Below, one piece after another: positions 1 through 8,250 of a DNA stretch of 38,602 bases. The notes beneath the pieces were generated by a model, which was not told the origin of the DNA, did not search any database, and saw nothing but the letters and a program-made list of their open reading frames with translations. The translations under genes were made by a program, and so were the position numbers. Each line of letters begins with the position of its first letter. The stretch's first letter is position 1. The DNA is from RAM1 sp040376925 (GTDB lineage Bacteria; Pseudomonadota; Gammaproteobacteria; Burkholderiales; Burkholderiaceae_C): assembly GCA_040376925.1 (NCBI GenBank), contig JBEIPU010000015.1, forward strand, positions 1-38,602, read 5' to 3'.

Positions 1-2
1 AG

Positions 3-269
3 ACCGGCATCGTGGCCTTCCCCAACTTCGCGCACTGGCCCAACCGCCTGAGCGTGCTGCGCGGGCGCATGCCGGTGACCAAACGCCTGCCCTACCAGTG
101 GTACGACACGCCCAACATCCGCGTGGGCACCTTCAAGGACTTTGAAGTGCTGGCCGGCAAGAACGCGCTGGACATCAAGGACGCGTTTGGCCTGCAGGAC
201 GGCCGCGAGGTGCGCTGGCTGCCCAACCTGCGCGCGGGCACGGCCGTGTTCCGCTTCGAGCGGGGCTGA
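3..269 (+). CDS. metW: MetW-family protein, C-terminal part (5' end outside window)
   Basis: This is the last 88 codons of a gene that begins before the window. The peptide reads on from TGIVAFPNFAHW and includes GRMPVTKRLPYQWYDTPN, a stretch characteristic of MetW, the methyltransferase-fold protein encoded next to metX in many proteobacteria and tied to methionine biosynthesis through homoserine acetylation. The methyltransferase SAM motif would lie upstream and is not visible. No metX is visible here; it would be expected upstream. The gene ends in TGA and is followed by an 85-base gap before the rhodanese gene. The family call is confident from the C-terminal motif; the exact biochemical role of MetW is known only in outline. 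Confidence 0.9.
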   Translation, partial: TGIVAFPNFAHWPNRLSVLRGRMPVTKRLPYQWYDTPNIRVGTFKDFEVLAGKNALDIKDAFGLQDGREVRWLPNLRAGTAVFRFERG

Positions 270-286
270 GTTAACATCGCGGCCAC

Positions 287-304
287 CGGGAAATCAGCCT
301 CCCG
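287..304 (+). terminator. Weak hairpin after metW
   Basis: CGGGA and TCCCG form a 5-bp stem around an 8-base loop shortly after the metW stop codon. There is no following T-run, so intrinsic termination is doubtful. The rest of the 270-354 gap shows no convincing promoter. Confidence 0.2.
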
Positions 305-354
305 AATCCTTCGCGGATAGACGGTGTCCCGTCCAAGTGCTGGCAGCTCACCCT

Positions 355-759
355 ATGGAGTTTCCCGTGGACACCGCCAACGCTTCCGTTCCCCACATTA
401 CCCCCCAGGACCTCGCCGCCCGCATGGCCCGGGCCGACGCCCCGCTGCTGCTGGACGTGCGGCCACCGGCGCGCTTTGCCCAAAGCCCGCGCATGCTGGC
501 AGGCGCCGTGCGCTGCGCCCCGGACGACGTCGCCGCCTTTGCGGCAACCCATGCCGCCTGCGAAGTGGTGGTGTACTGCGTCTACGGCCATGAGGTGAGC
601 ACCGCAGCCGCGGCCACGCTGCGCCGCGCGGGCTGGCCCGCCGTGAAGCTGGCCGGCGGCCTGCAAGGCGGTGAAGACGGCGTGGACGACCCGGCAGACA
701 TCGCCCGCTGGCGCGCCGCGGTGCTGCCCACCCAGGCCAACGCGGCGGGGGCACCATGA
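355..759 (+). CDS. Rhodanese-like domain protein (sulfurtransferase fold)
   Basis: This 134-residue protein is a single rhodanese domain. It has the N-terminal LLLDVRPPARFAQS strand-loop and the active-site loop VVYCVYGHEVS, whose Cys would carry persulfide sulfur in a functional sulfurtransferase. The later LAGGLQG segment is also typical. I chose the ATG at 355 because it precedes the domain; the open frame continues upstream without family-like sequence. Its stop codon overlaps the ATG of chrA (ATGA), so the two are translationally coupled. A rhodanese next to chrA suggests an accessory role in chromate or sulfur-oxyanion handling. That role is inferred from position; no substrate can be read from the sequence. 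Confidence 0.85.
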   Translation: MEFPVDTANASVPHITPQDLAARMARADAPLLLDVRPPARFAQSPRMLAGAVRCAPDDVAAFAATHAACEVVVYCVYGHEVSTAAAATLRRAGWPAVKLAGGLQGGEDGVDDPADIARWRAAVLPTQANAAGAP

Positions 760-2099
760 CGGCGCCGCAGACGGCGGCTACCGTGCCATTTGGCGACGCC
801 CTGCGCTTCTGGCTCAAGCTGGGCTTTATCAGCTTTGGCGGCCCGGCGGGGCAGATCGCGATCATGCACCGCGAGCTGGTGGAACAGCGCCGCTGGATCA
901 GCGAGAAACGCTTCTTGCATGCGCTGAACTACTGCATGCTGCTGCCCGGGCCCGAGGCACAGCAGCTGGCCACCTACATCGGCTGGCTCATGCACCGCAC
1001 CTGGGGCGGCGTGGTGGCTGGGGTGCTGTTTGTGCTGCCGTCGCTGTTCATCCTCATCGGCCTGAGTTGGGTCTACCTGGCGTTTGGCGACGTGCCTCTG
1101 ATCGCGGGCCTGTTCTACGGCATCAAGCCCGCGGTCGCGGCCATCGTGCTGCATGCCGTGTGGCGCATCGGCAGCAAGACGCTCAAGAGCCCGCGGCGCA
1201 CGCCGCTGCTGTGGGCGGTGGCGCTGGCCAGCTTTGTGGCGATTGCGGTGCTGAAGATTGCGTTCCCCTGGGTGGTGCTGGGCGCTGCCCTGACGGGCTG
1301 GCTGGGCGCGCGCTGGGCGCCGGGGCAGTTTGCAGGCGGCGGCGGGCATGCCAGTGCCGCTGCCAGCTACGGCCCGGCCCTGATTGATGATCACACACCC
1401 ACCCCGGCCCACGCACGCTTTTCAAGAAAGCGGCTGGCCCAGGTGGCGGTGGTGGGGGCGCTGCTGTGGCTCGCGCCCATGGCCGCGCTGGTGGCGGCCT
1501 GGGGCTGGCACAGCACGCTGGCGCAGATGGGCTGGTTCTTTACCAAAGCCGCGCTCATGACCTTTGGCGGCGCCTACGCCGTGCTGCCCTATGTGTACCA
1601 GGGCGCGGTGGAGCAGTTCCAGTGGCTGACCGGGCCGCAGATGATCGACGGCCTGGCCTTGGGCGAAACCACGCCCGGCCCGCTGATCATGGTGGTCGCG
1701 TTCGTGGGCTTTGTGGGCGGCTGGGCCAAACAGGTGCTGGGGCCGGACGCGCTGTTCCTGGGCGCGGCGCTGGCCGCCACGGTGGTGACCTGGTTCACCT
1801 TTCTGCCGTCGTTCCTGTTCATCCTGGCCGGTGGGCCGCTGGTGGAATCCACCCACGGCAAGCTGGGCTTTACCGCGCCGCTGGCCGCCATCACGGCGGC
1901 GGTGGTGGGCGTGATTGCCAGCCTGGCGGTGTTCTTCATCGCGCATGTGGGTTGGCCGGCTGGCGCGGCGCGGGTGGACGCCGTGGCGCTGGCGCTGATG
2001 ACGTTGGCGGCCGTGGCCTTGTTCCGCTTCAAGGTGGGGGTGATCCCGGTGATCGCGGGCTGCGCTATCCTCGGCGCAGCCACACGGTATCTTGTATGA
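756..2099 (+). CDS. chrA: Chromate transporter ChrA (long, two-domain CHR family)
   Basis: This 447-residue polytopic inner-membrane protein is built of two homologous CHR domains. Each half begins with a conserved FGG segment (FGGPAGQIAIMHRE in the first, TFGGAYAVLPYVYQGAVE in the second). Each also has a PGP motif (LPGPEAQQLATYIGW and TTPGPLIMVVAFVGF). Length and duplication match the long-chain CHR family that exports chromate in proteobacteria. The ATG overlaps the rhodanese stop codon, and the TGA overlaps the ATG of the following GntR regulator, so rhodanese, chrA and the regulator could be one transcript. The usual chrB regulator is absent. The family call is secure; chromate as the physiological substrate is inferred from the family. 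Confidence 0.93.
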   Translation: MTAPQTAATVPFGDALRFWLKLGFISFGGPAGQIAIMHRELVEQRRWISEKRFLHALNYCMLLPGPEAQQLATYIGWLMHRTWGGVVAGVLFVLPSLFILIGLSWVYLAFGDVPLIAGLFYGIKPAVAAIVLHAVWRIGSKTLKSPRRTPLLWAVALASFVAIAVLKIAFPWVVLGAALTGWLGARWAPGQFAGGGGHASAAASYGPALIDDHTPTPAHARFSRKRLAQVAVVGALLWLAPMAALVAAWGWHSTLAQMGWFFTKAALMTFGGAYAVLPYVYQGAVEQFQWLTGPQMIDGLALGETTPGPLIMVVAFVGFVGGWAKQVLGPDALFLGAALAATVVTWFTFLPSFLFILAGGPLVESTHGKLGFTAPLAAITAAVVGVIASLAVFFIAHVGWPAGAARVDAVALALMTLAAVALFRFKVGVIPVIAGCAILGAATRYLV

Positions 2100-2102
2100 C
2101 AA
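2092..2102. promoter_or_regulatory. FadR-type operator over the regulator start codon
   Basis: TTGTATGACAA is a perfect inverted repeat (TTGT-N3-ACAA). It fits the general FadR-subfamily operator pattern TnGTnnnACnA. It spans the stop codon of chrA and the start codon of the GntR gene, a position suited to autoregulation. A related site lies on the ltnD promoter. Confidence 0.6.
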
Positions 2103-2872
2103 CTAAGTTCACGCCAGTCACAACGGGCGCCCGCCTGTCGGACCAGGTCGCGCAGCAGCTCGCCGCTGAAATCAAGGCCGGGCGCCTTGCGCCCGGCGCC
2201 AAGCTGCCGCCCGAGGCACGGCTGGTGGAGCAGTTTGCCGTCAGCCGCACCGTGGTGCGCGAGGCGGTGTCGCGGCTCAAATCGCTGGGGCTGGTGGATT
2301 CGCGCCAGGGCAGCGGCGTGTATGTGGCGGCCAGCCCGCCGTTTGAGCCGCTGAACTTCGACGCCAAAAGCGCTGACTCGCAAAGCGCCGTGGCGCAGAT
2401 GGTGGAAGTGCGCCGCGCTCTGGAGGCCGAGGCCGCCATGCTGGCCGCGCAGCGGCGCACGCCAGCGGACACCAAGCGCATCCAGCAGGCCGTGCAGGCG
2501 CTGGACAAGGCCGTGGCAGCCGGCGGCGACGGCGTGGAAGAAGACCTGCGCTTTCACCGCAGCATTGCGCAGGCCGCGCACAACCCCTTTCTGATGGACA
2601 CGCTGGATTACCTGGCGCAGTTCATGCGCGGCGCCATCAGCGTCACGCGCGCCAACGAGGCGCGCCGCGCCGACTTCACCACCCAGGTGCGCGGCGAGCA
2701 TGCGGCGATTGCCGACGCGATCGCCGCTGGTGACCCGGTCAAGGCCCGCGCGGCCGCCAGCCGCCACATGGCCAATGCGGTGCGCCGCATTGAAAACGCC
2801 GACCCGGCCTTCTGGACGCAGGAGGGCGCGCGCCTGGCGCAGCCGCTGGTGCGCAAGCTGCGCAAACGCTGA
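2096..2872 (+). CDS. GntR-family (FadR/FCD) transcriptional regulator
   Basis: This 258-residue protein has an N-terminal winged helix (about residues 12-78, with LPPEARLVEQFAVSRTVVRE as helix-turn-helix core and QGSGVYVA as wing). The C-terminal FCD ligand-binding domain follows (about 95-230). The FCD metal-site residues are visible: D150 and H154 (EEDLRFHRS), H202 and H224. It probably represses the downstream four-carbon acid operon, derepressed by a sugar acid or oxo-acid intermediate. Support comes from the adjacent operon and from TTGTATGA-type sites at its own start and at the ltnD promoter. The start ATG overlaps the chrA stop codon (ATGA). Family assignment is firm; the regulon is inferred. 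Confidence 0.92.
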   Translation: MTTKFTPVTTGARLSDQVAQQLAAEIKAGRLAPGAKLPPEARLVEQFAVSRTVVREAVSRLKSLGLVDSRQGSGVYVAASPPFEPLNFDAKSADSQSAVAQMVEVRRALEAEAAMLAAQRRTPADTKRIQQAVQALDKAVAAGGDGVEEDLRFHRSIAQAAHNPFLMDTLDYLAQFMRGAISVTRANEARRADFTTQVRGEHAAIADAIAAGDPVKARAAASRHMANAVRRIENADPAFWTQEGARLAQPLVRKLRKR

Positions 2873-2912
2873 GGCGCGGCGGCGGCCCCGGCTGCGCCAG
2901 GCGCCTGCAAAC

Positions 2913-2946
2913 TTGGGGCGCACCGGCCAAAGTTGTATGATAACAA
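2913..2946 (+). promoter_or_regulatory. ltnD promoter with overlapping FadR-type operator
   Basis: A -35-like TTGGGG (2913-2918) and a -10 TATGAT (2936-2941) are separated by 17 bases. The -10 lies inside TTGTATGATAACAA (2933-2946), an inverted repeat with TTGT and ACAA arms that shares TTGTATGA with the site at the regulator start. The predicted transcription start falls at about 2948, the A of the ltnD ATG, so the mRNA would be leaderless. Confidence 0.55.
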
Positions 2947-2947
2947 T

Positions 2948-3853
2948 ATGAATTCAGCCACTTTCACAGGCACCGCAGGCGTGATCGGCCTGGGCGCCAT
3001 GGGCGCCGGCATGGCGCAGTCATTGCGCCGCGCGGGCCACGCGCCGCATGTGTACGACATCCGCTGCGAGGTGGCGCAGGCGTTTGCCGCGCAGGGCGGC
3101 ACGGCCTGCGCGTCGCCTGCTGCATTGGGCGCGGCCTGCGATGTGGTGGTGTCGGTGGTGGTGAATGCCGCGCAGACCGAGGCCGTGCTGTTTGGCCCGG
3201 ACGGTTGCGCCGCCACCATGAAGCCCGGCAGCGTGTTCGTCATGTGTTCCACCGTGGACCCGAACGCGTCTGTCGCGCTCGAAGCCCGGCTGGCGGAAAA
3301 GGGCATCCTGTACATCGACGCACCGATCTCCGGTGGCGCGGCCAAGGCCGCCAGCGGCCAGATGACCATGATGACGGCGGGCAGGCCCGAAGCCTATGCC
3401 GCGGCCGGACCGCTGCTGGATGCCATGGCGGCCAAGGTGTACCGGCTGGGCGACAAGGCCGGCGCGGGCAGCAAGGTCAAGGTCATCAACCAGCTGCTGG
3501 CCGGCGTGCACATTGCCGCCGCGGCTGAAGCCATGGCCCTGGGCCTGCGCGAGGGCGTGGACCCGGCGGCGCTTTACGAGGTGATCACCCACAGCGCGGG
3601 CAACAGCTGGATGTTTGAAAACCGCATGGCCCATGTGCTGGCGGGCGACTACACGCCGCTGTCGGCGGTGGATATCTTTGTGAAAGACCTGGGCCTGGTG
3701 CTGGACGTGGCGCGTGCCAGCAAATTCCCGCTGCCGCTGTCCAGCACGGCGCACCAGATGTTCATGCAGGCGTCCACCGCGGGCTTTGCGCGCGAGGATG
3801 ACAGCGCGGTCATCAAGATCTTCCCGGGCATTGAACTGCCCGCCAAACAGTAA
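2948..3853 (+). CDS. ltnD: L-threonate dehydrogenase-like (3-hydroxyisobutyrate dehydrogenase family)
   Basis: This 301-residue NAD-dependent beta-hydroxyacid dehydrogenase has an N-terminal Rossmann motif GLGAMG (14-19). It also has the substrate-binding segment DAPISGGAAKAASG (124-137) and the G-x-G-x3-K-x2-N catalytic signature with K178 and N181. In the described four-carbon acid pathway, LtnD oxidises L-threonate to 2-oxo-tetronate, and the downstream genes match that pathway exactly. I chose ATG 2948: an upstream in-frame TTG at 2933 lies inside the operator, and the Rossmann fold starts within the first dozen residues. There is no Shine-Dalgarno sequence before the ATG. Specificity for L-threonate over related acids is inferred from context. 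Confidence 0.87.
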   Translation: MNSATFTGTAGVIGLGAMGAGMAQSLRRAGHAPHVYDIRCEVAQAFAAQGGTACASPAALGAACDVVVSVVVNAAQTEAVLFGPDGCAATMKPGSVFVMCSTVDPNASVALEARLAEKGILYIDAPISGGAAKAASGQMTMMTAGRPEAYAAAGPLLDAMAAKVYRLGDKAGAGSKVKVINQLLAGVHIAAAAEAMALGLREGVDPAALYEVITHSAGNSWMFENRMAHVLAGDYTPLSAVDIFVKDLGLVLDVARASKFPLPLSSTAHQMFMQASTAGFAREDDSAVIKIFPGIELPAKQ

Positions 3854-3864
3854 AGGCGACACTC

Positions 3865-4887
3865 ATGCACATCCTCATCACCGGCGGCAGCGGCTTTCTG
3901 GGCGCACGGCTGGCCCGCACCCTGCTCGCTCAGGGCACGCTGCAGCTGCGCGGCGCGCCGGCGCGCGCCATTGAGCGCATCACGCTGGCCGACCGCGTGG
4001 CGCCGCCCGACGACCTGCGCGCCGATGCACGCGTGGCCTTCATCACCGGCGACCTGCTAGCGCTGATCGACGACAAGCAGATCCCCGCAGCGGGCACCGA
4101 CGCAGTCTTTCACCTTGCAGCCGCCGTCAGCGGCGAATGCGAAGCCGACTTTGATCTGGGCATGCGCAGCAACCTGGAGGCCACGCACAAGCTGCTGGAA
4201 GGCTGCCGCGCACTGAGTACACAGCACGGCACGCATCCGGTGTTTGTGTTTGCCAGCTCGCTGGCCGTGTTTGGCAAGCAGCCCGGCCGGCCGCTGCCCG
4301 ACCCGATCACCGACGACACGCTGCCCACGCCGCAGGGCAGCTACGGCATCCAGAAGTTCATCTGCGAACAGCTTGTGGCCGACTACAGCCGCAAGGGCTT
4401 CATCGCCGGGCGCAGCGTGCGGCCCATGACGGTGAGCGTGCGCCCGGGCAAACCGAATGGCGCGGCGTCGGGCTTTTTCAGCGGCATGGTGCGCGAGCCG
4501 CTGGCAGGCATCCGCGCCCAGGTCCCGGTACCTGCGGATACGCCCGTGGCGCTGGCGTCACCGGGCAATACCATTGCCGGTTTTGTGCGCGCCGCCGAGG
4601 TGAGCGACGCGCAGTGGGGCCCGCCCACGGCCATCAACCTGCCTTCGTTCCGCTCCACCGTGGGCGCGATGGCGAAGGCGCTGGAGACAGTGGCTGGCGC
4701 ACAAGCCACGGCGTTGCTGGACTGGACGCCCGACCCCGCGATTGAAAAGCTGGTGAGCACCTGGCCCGGCAACCTGGCCTGGGACCGTGCGCGCGGCATG
4801 GGGCTGCAATCCGACACCGACTTTGAGGCAGTGATACGCGACTACATCCGCGAGAACCCGCAGGCCATCAAGCTGGCTGTGAAGTGA
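3865..4887 (+). CDS. denD: D-erythronate dehydrogenase-like (extended SDR/epimerase fold)
   Basis: This 340-residue NAD-dependent epimerase/dehydratase-fold protein has the N-terminal GxxGxxG motif in ITGGSGFLGARLA. The catalytic Y160-x3-K164 pair lies in GSYGIQKFICEQL, with a serine-rich FASSLAVFG strand before it. DenD oxidises D-erythronate to 2-oxo-D-erythronate, giving the operon a second entry point beside ltnD. It starts 11 bases after ltnD, and its TGA shares one base with the ATG of the kinase gene. Members of this family are often annotated simply as NAD-dependent epimerases; the DenD call rests on the operon. Confidence 0.85.
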   Translation: MHILITGGSGFLGARLARTLLAQGTLQLRGAPARAIERITLADRVAPPDDLRADARVAFITGDLLALIDDKQIPAAGTDAVFHLAAAVSGECEADFDLGMRSNLEATHKLLEGCRALSTQHGTHPVFVFASSLAVFGKQPGRPLPDPITDDTLPTPQGSYGIQKFICEQLVADYSRKGFIAGRSVRPMTVSVRPGKPNGAASGFFSGMVREPLAGIRAQVPVPADTPVALASPGNTIAGFVRAAEVSDAQWGPPTAINLPSFRSTVGAMAKALETVAGAQATALLDWTPDPAIEKLVSTWPGNLAWDRARGMGLQSDTDFEAVIRDYIRENPQAIKLAVK

Positions 4888-6158
4888 TGAAGAAGATCCT
4901 GTTAGGCTGTATTGCCGACGACTTCACCGGCGCGACGGACCTTGCGAACAACCTGGTGCGCAGCGGCATGCGCGTGGTGCAGGCCATTGGTGTGCCCGCA
5001 GGCCCGCTGGACGCAGACGCCGACGCGGTGGTGATCGCGCTGAAGTCGCGCACCATCGCCCCCGCCGACGCCATCGCGCAGTCGCTGGCAGCATTGACTT
5101 GGCTGCAAGCCCAGGGCGCGCAGCAAATCTACTTCAAGTACTGCTCCACCTTTGACAGCACAGCCCACGGCAACATCGGCCCGGTGGCCGAGGCACTGAT
5201 GGACGCGATGGGCACAGACTTCACCATCGCCACGCCCGCCTTCCCCGACAACGGCCGCACGGTGTTCAAGGGCCACCTGTTCGTGGGCGATGTGCTGCTC
5301 AACGAGAGCGGCATGCAGAACCACCCGCTCACACCCATGACCGACGCCAACCTGGTGCGCGTGCTGCAGGCACAGTGCCGCCGTACCGTGGGGCTGATCG
5401 ACCACAAGACGGTCGCGCAGGGCGCGCAGGCGATCGGTGCGCGCATCGCCGCGCTGCGCGCAGGGGGCATGGGCCTGGCCATCGTGGACGCCGTGTCCAA
5501 CGACGACCTGCTGCGCCTGGGCCTGGCGCTCAAAGGCATGCCGCTGGTGACCGCCGGCTCCGGCGTGGCCATCGGTCTGCCGCAGAACTGGGGGCTGAAA
5601 GCATCGTCCACAGCCAGTGCCCTGCCCCCCCCGCGTGGGCTGCAGGCCGTGGTGTCGGGCAGCTGTTCGCTCGCCACGAACCGGCAGGTCGCGGCCTTTG
5701 TCGCAGCCGGCCACCCGGCGCTGGCCATTGACCCGCTGCGCATCGCGGCCGGCGCGGACGTCGCGGCGCAAGCGCTGGCCTGGGCCGCGCCGCGCGTCAA
5801 CGCAGGCCCCGTGCTGGTGTACTCCACCGCGGACAGCAGCGCGGTCAAGGCCATTCAGGGCCAGCTGGGCGTGGACGAAGCGGGCGCGATGGTGGAGCGC
5901 ACCATGGCGACCATCGCGCGCGGGCTGGTGGCGCTGGGGGTGCGCCAGCTGGTGGTGGCCGGTGGCGAAACATCGGGTGCGTGCGTGCAGGCCCTGAACA
6001 TCACGCAAATGAAAATCGGCCCACAGATCGACCCCGGCGTGCCGTGGTGTCACGCCATGTCTGATGCGTCGAATGGCGAGGGCGTGCATATCACGCTGAA
6101 GTCGGGCAACTTCGGCGCCGACGACTTCTTCACCCAAGCCTTCACAATCCTGCAATGA
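4887..6158 (+). CDS. otnK: 3-oxo-tetronate 4-kinase (four-carbon acid sugar kinase)
   Basis: This 423-residue DUF1537/four-carbon acid sugar kinase has an N-terminal substrate domain that opens with LGCIADDFTGATDLANNLV. The nucleotide-binding C-terminal domain contains VVSGSCSLATNRQV and VVAGGETSGACVQAL. OtnK phosphorylates 3-oxo-tetronate at C4 with ATP. The ATG at 4887 overlaps the denD stop codon by one base (TGATG); an in-frame GTG lies directly before it at 4884. The 3' end overlaps otnC by four bases. OtnK, not DtnK, is favoured because otnC and otnI follow and no pdxA2 is present. Confidence 0.9.
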   Translation: MKKILLGCIADDFTGATDLANNLVRSGMRVVQAIGVPAGPLDADADAVVIALKSRTIAPADAIAQSLAALTWLQAQGAQQIYFKYCSTFDSTAHGNIGPVAEALMDAMGTDFTIATPAFPDNGRTVFKGHLFVGDVLLNESGMQNHPLTPMTDANLVRVLQAQCRRTVGLIDHKTVAQGAQAIGARIAALRAGGMGLAIVDAVSNDDLLRLGLALKGMPLVTAGSGVAIGLPQNWGLKASSTASALPPPRGLQAVVSGSCSLATNRQVAAFVAAGHPALAIDPLRIAAGADVAAQALAWAAPRVNAGPVLVYSTADSSAVKAIQGQLGVDEAGAMVERTMATIARGLVALGVRQLVVAGGETSGACVQALNITQMKIGPQIDPGVPWCHAMSDASNGEGVHITLKSGNFGADDFFTQAFTILQ

Positions 6159-6817
6159 CAGAATCCCAGGCCCGCGAGGAAATCTGCCGCACCGGCAAAA
6201 GCCTGTTTGACCGGGGCTATGTGCATGCCACGGCGGGCAACATCAGCGTGCGGCTGGACGATGGCTTTCTCATCACGCCCACCGACGCCTGCCTGGGCTT
6301 CCTGGACCCGGCGCAGCTGGCCAGAGTCGACAGCACAGGCCAGCAGACCAGCGGCGCGCCGGCCAGCAAGACGCTGGCCCTGCACCGCGCCATCTACAGC
6401 GCCGCCGGTGCGTTTGACGCGGCCACGCGTTGCGTCATCCACACCCACAGCACCTATTGCGTGGCGCTGACGCTCAAGCCGCTGGGCGCAGAGCTGCTGG
6501 CACCCATCACGCCGTACTTTGTGATGAAGGTGGGGCATGTGCCCGTCATTGCCTACCACCGCCCCGGCGCTGCCGCCGCGGCCAACGAAGTGGCGCGCAC
6601 CATCGCGCGCTACGGTGCCAGCGGCACGCCCATTCGCGCGGTGGTGCTGGAGCGCCTGGGCCCCAATGTGTGGCACGACACGCCCGCCGCCGCCATGGCC
6701 ACGCTGGAAGAGCTGGAAGAAACCGCGCGCCTGGCCCTGCTGGCAGGCGATGGCGTGCCGCCATTGACCGACGAACGCATTGACGAGCTGCGCCACGCCT
6801 TTGGCGCGCGCTGGTAA
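6155..6817 (+). CDS. otnC: 3-oxo-tetronate 4-phosphate decarboxylase (class II aldolase fold)
   Basis: This 220-residue class II aldolase/adducin-domain protein has the zinc-ligand segment VIHTHSTYC (H96 and H98). The N-terminal TAGNISVRLDDGFLITPT is typical of OtnC/YgbL proteins. OtnC decarboxylates 3-oxo-tetronate 4-phosphate to dihydroxyacetone phosphate and CO2, ending the pathway. At the position where fuculose-phosphate aldolase carries its catalytic Glu (four residues before the conserved His), this protein reads Thr (SKTLALH). That fits a decarboxylase rather than an aldolase, although it may simply be subfamily-typical. The ATG overlaps the otnK stop codon (ATGA), showing tight coupling. 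Confidence 0.87.
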   Translation: MTESQAREEICRTGKSLFDRGYVHATAGNISVRLDDGFLITPTDACLGFLDPAQLARVDSTGQQTSGAPASKTLALHRAIYSAAGAFDAATRCVIHTHSTYCVALTLKPLGAELLAPITPYFVMKVGHVPVIAYHRPGAAAAANEVARTIARYGASGTPIRAVVLERLGPNVWHDTPAAAMATLEELEETARLALLAGDGVPPLTDERIDELRHAFGARW

Positions 6818-6837
6818 AGACGCAAGAGAAATTCACC

Positions 6838-7641
6838 ATGCCCCAATTCGCCGCCAACCTGTCCATGCTCTACCCCGAGCTGGACTTCCTGGACCGCTTT
6901 CACGCCGCCGCTCGTGACGGCTTCAAGGGCGTGGAATACCTGTTCCCGTATGCGTATGACAAGCGCGAGCTGGCCGCGCGGCTGAAGGCCAACGGCCTGC
7001 AGCAGGTGTTGTTCAACGGGCCTCCTGGGGACTGGGAAAAAGGCGACAAGGGCATCGCCTGCCAGCCCGGGCGCGAAGCCGAGTTTCGCGAAGGCATTGC
7101 GCTGGCGCTGGACTATGCCGCCGCGCTGGCCTGCCCGCGCATCCACGTCATGGCTGGCCTGCTGCCCCCTGGCGTGCCGCGCGAAGCGGCCCGCATGACC
7201 TACCTGGCCAACCTGCGCCATGCAGCCTCCGAAGCAGCGAAGCAGGGCGTGGACGTGCTGATCGAGCCCATCAACACGCGCGACATCCCGGGCTTCTTCC
7301 TGAACCGGCAGGACGACGCCCACGCCATCGTGCAGGAGGTGGGCGCGGCCAACCTCAAGGTGCAGTTCGACCTGTACCACTGCCAGATCGTCGAGGGCGA
7401 CGTGGCCATGAAAATCCGCCAGTACCTGCCCACGGGCCGCGTCGGCCACTTCCAGATCGCCGGCGTGCCCGAACGCCATGAGCCCGATGTGGGCGAAATC
7501 AACTACCCCTACCTGTTCAAGCTGATCGACGAGGTGGCCGCGCAATGTGGCTGGCAGGGCTGGGTGGGGTGCGAATACCGGCCGGCGCGCGGGGCGCAGC
7601 CGGGGGGGACGTCGGCTGGGTTGGGTTGGTTGCGGCGCTGA
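6838..7641 (+). CDS. otnI: 2-oxo-tetronate isomerase (hydroxypyruvate isomerase-like TIM barrel)
   Basis: This 267-residue xylose isomerase-like TIM barrel opens with FAANLSMLYPELDFLDRF. It carries acidic metal and catalytic positions in LIEPINTRDIPGFFLN, in VQFDLYHCQIVEGD and in WVGCEYRP, and ends with the GLGWL tail usual for this subfamily. OtnI interconverts 2-oxo- and 3-oxo-tetronate, linking the dehydrogenases to the kinase. It is the last gene of the operon, 20 bases after otnC. Hydroxypyruvate isomerase is the alternative name for close relatives, but the complete neighbouring pathway supports OtnI. Confidence 0.87.
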   Translation: MPQFAANLSMLYPELDFLDRFHAAARDGFKGVEYLFPYAYDKRELAARLKANGLQQVLFNGPPGDWEKGDKGIACQPGREAEFREGIALALDYAAALACPRIHVMAGLLPPGVPREAARMTYLANLRHAASEAAKQGVDVLIEPINTRDIPGFFLNRQDDAHAIVQEVGAANLKVQFDLYHCQIVEGDVAMKIRQYLPTGRVGHFQIAGVPERHEPDVGEINYPYLFKLIDEVAAQCGWQGWVGCEYRPARGAQPGGTSAGLGWLRR

Positions 7642-7653
7642 CACAATCGCGGC

Positions 7654-8250
7654 GTGCCCCACACCCTCGCCGCCCCCGTCCACAGCGATCTGCTCATCAG
7701 GAAAAGCCGCTTCATCGGCTGCGTCCAGCCCGTTCCTGACCGCGCTACGGCGCAAGCCGTGGTGGCTGGGCTGCGCGCTGCCCACCCGGGCGCGGCCCAT
7801 GTGTGCTGGGCGCTGCTGGCCGGTGGCCAGTCGGCCGCGCATGACGATGGCGAGCCCGGCGGCACGGCCGGGCGGCCGATGCTGGAGGTGCTGCGCCGCC
7901 AGGACCTGGACGGCGTGCTGGCCACCGTGGTGCGCTACTTTGGCGGCGTCAAGCTGGGCGCGGGCGGGCTGGTGCGCGCCTACACCGACGCCGTGGCCCA
8001 GGCGCTGCTGGCGGCGGACAAGGTGGCCCTGTACAGAACCATCACCCTGCGCTGCAGCGTGCCCTATGCACTGGAGGGCTGGCTGCGCCGCGAGCTGCAG
8101 GCCGCGGGCGCTGCCCTGCTTGACGCCAGGCACGCCAGCGCGGTGACGCTGACTTTCAGCATCACCGACGCCCTTGCCGCCGGCTTGCGCCAGCGCATCA
8201 ACGACGCCGGCCAGGGGGCGGTGGGGTGGCCCGAGGAAATGAACGGCTGA
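7654..8250 (+). CDS. yigZ: YigZ/IMPACT-family protein
   Basis: This 198-residue protein has the UPF0029/IMPACT N-terminal domain (KSRFIGCVQPV, then the signature DDGEPGGTAGRPMLEVL and VRYFGGVKLGAGGLVRAY). A small DUF1949-like C-terminal domain follows. The family is conserved, and links to translation control have been proposed from eukaryotic IMPACT; its bacterial role is not settled. GTG at 7654 is the only plausible start, 12 bases after otnI and with no Shine-Dalgarno sequence. A CACAAT hexamer sits six bases before it. It may be carried on the otnI transcript, but function does not link it to that pathway. Confidence 0.88.
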   Translation: MPHTLAAPVHSDLLIRKSRFIGCVQPVPDRATAQAVVAGLRAAHPGAAHVCWALLAGGQSAAHDDGEPGGTAGRPMLEVLRRQDLDGVLATVVRYFGGVKLGAGGLVRAYTDAVAQALLAADKVALYRTITLRCSVPYALEGWLRRELQAAGAALLDARHASAVTLTFSITDALAAGLRQRINDAGQGAVGWPEEMNG

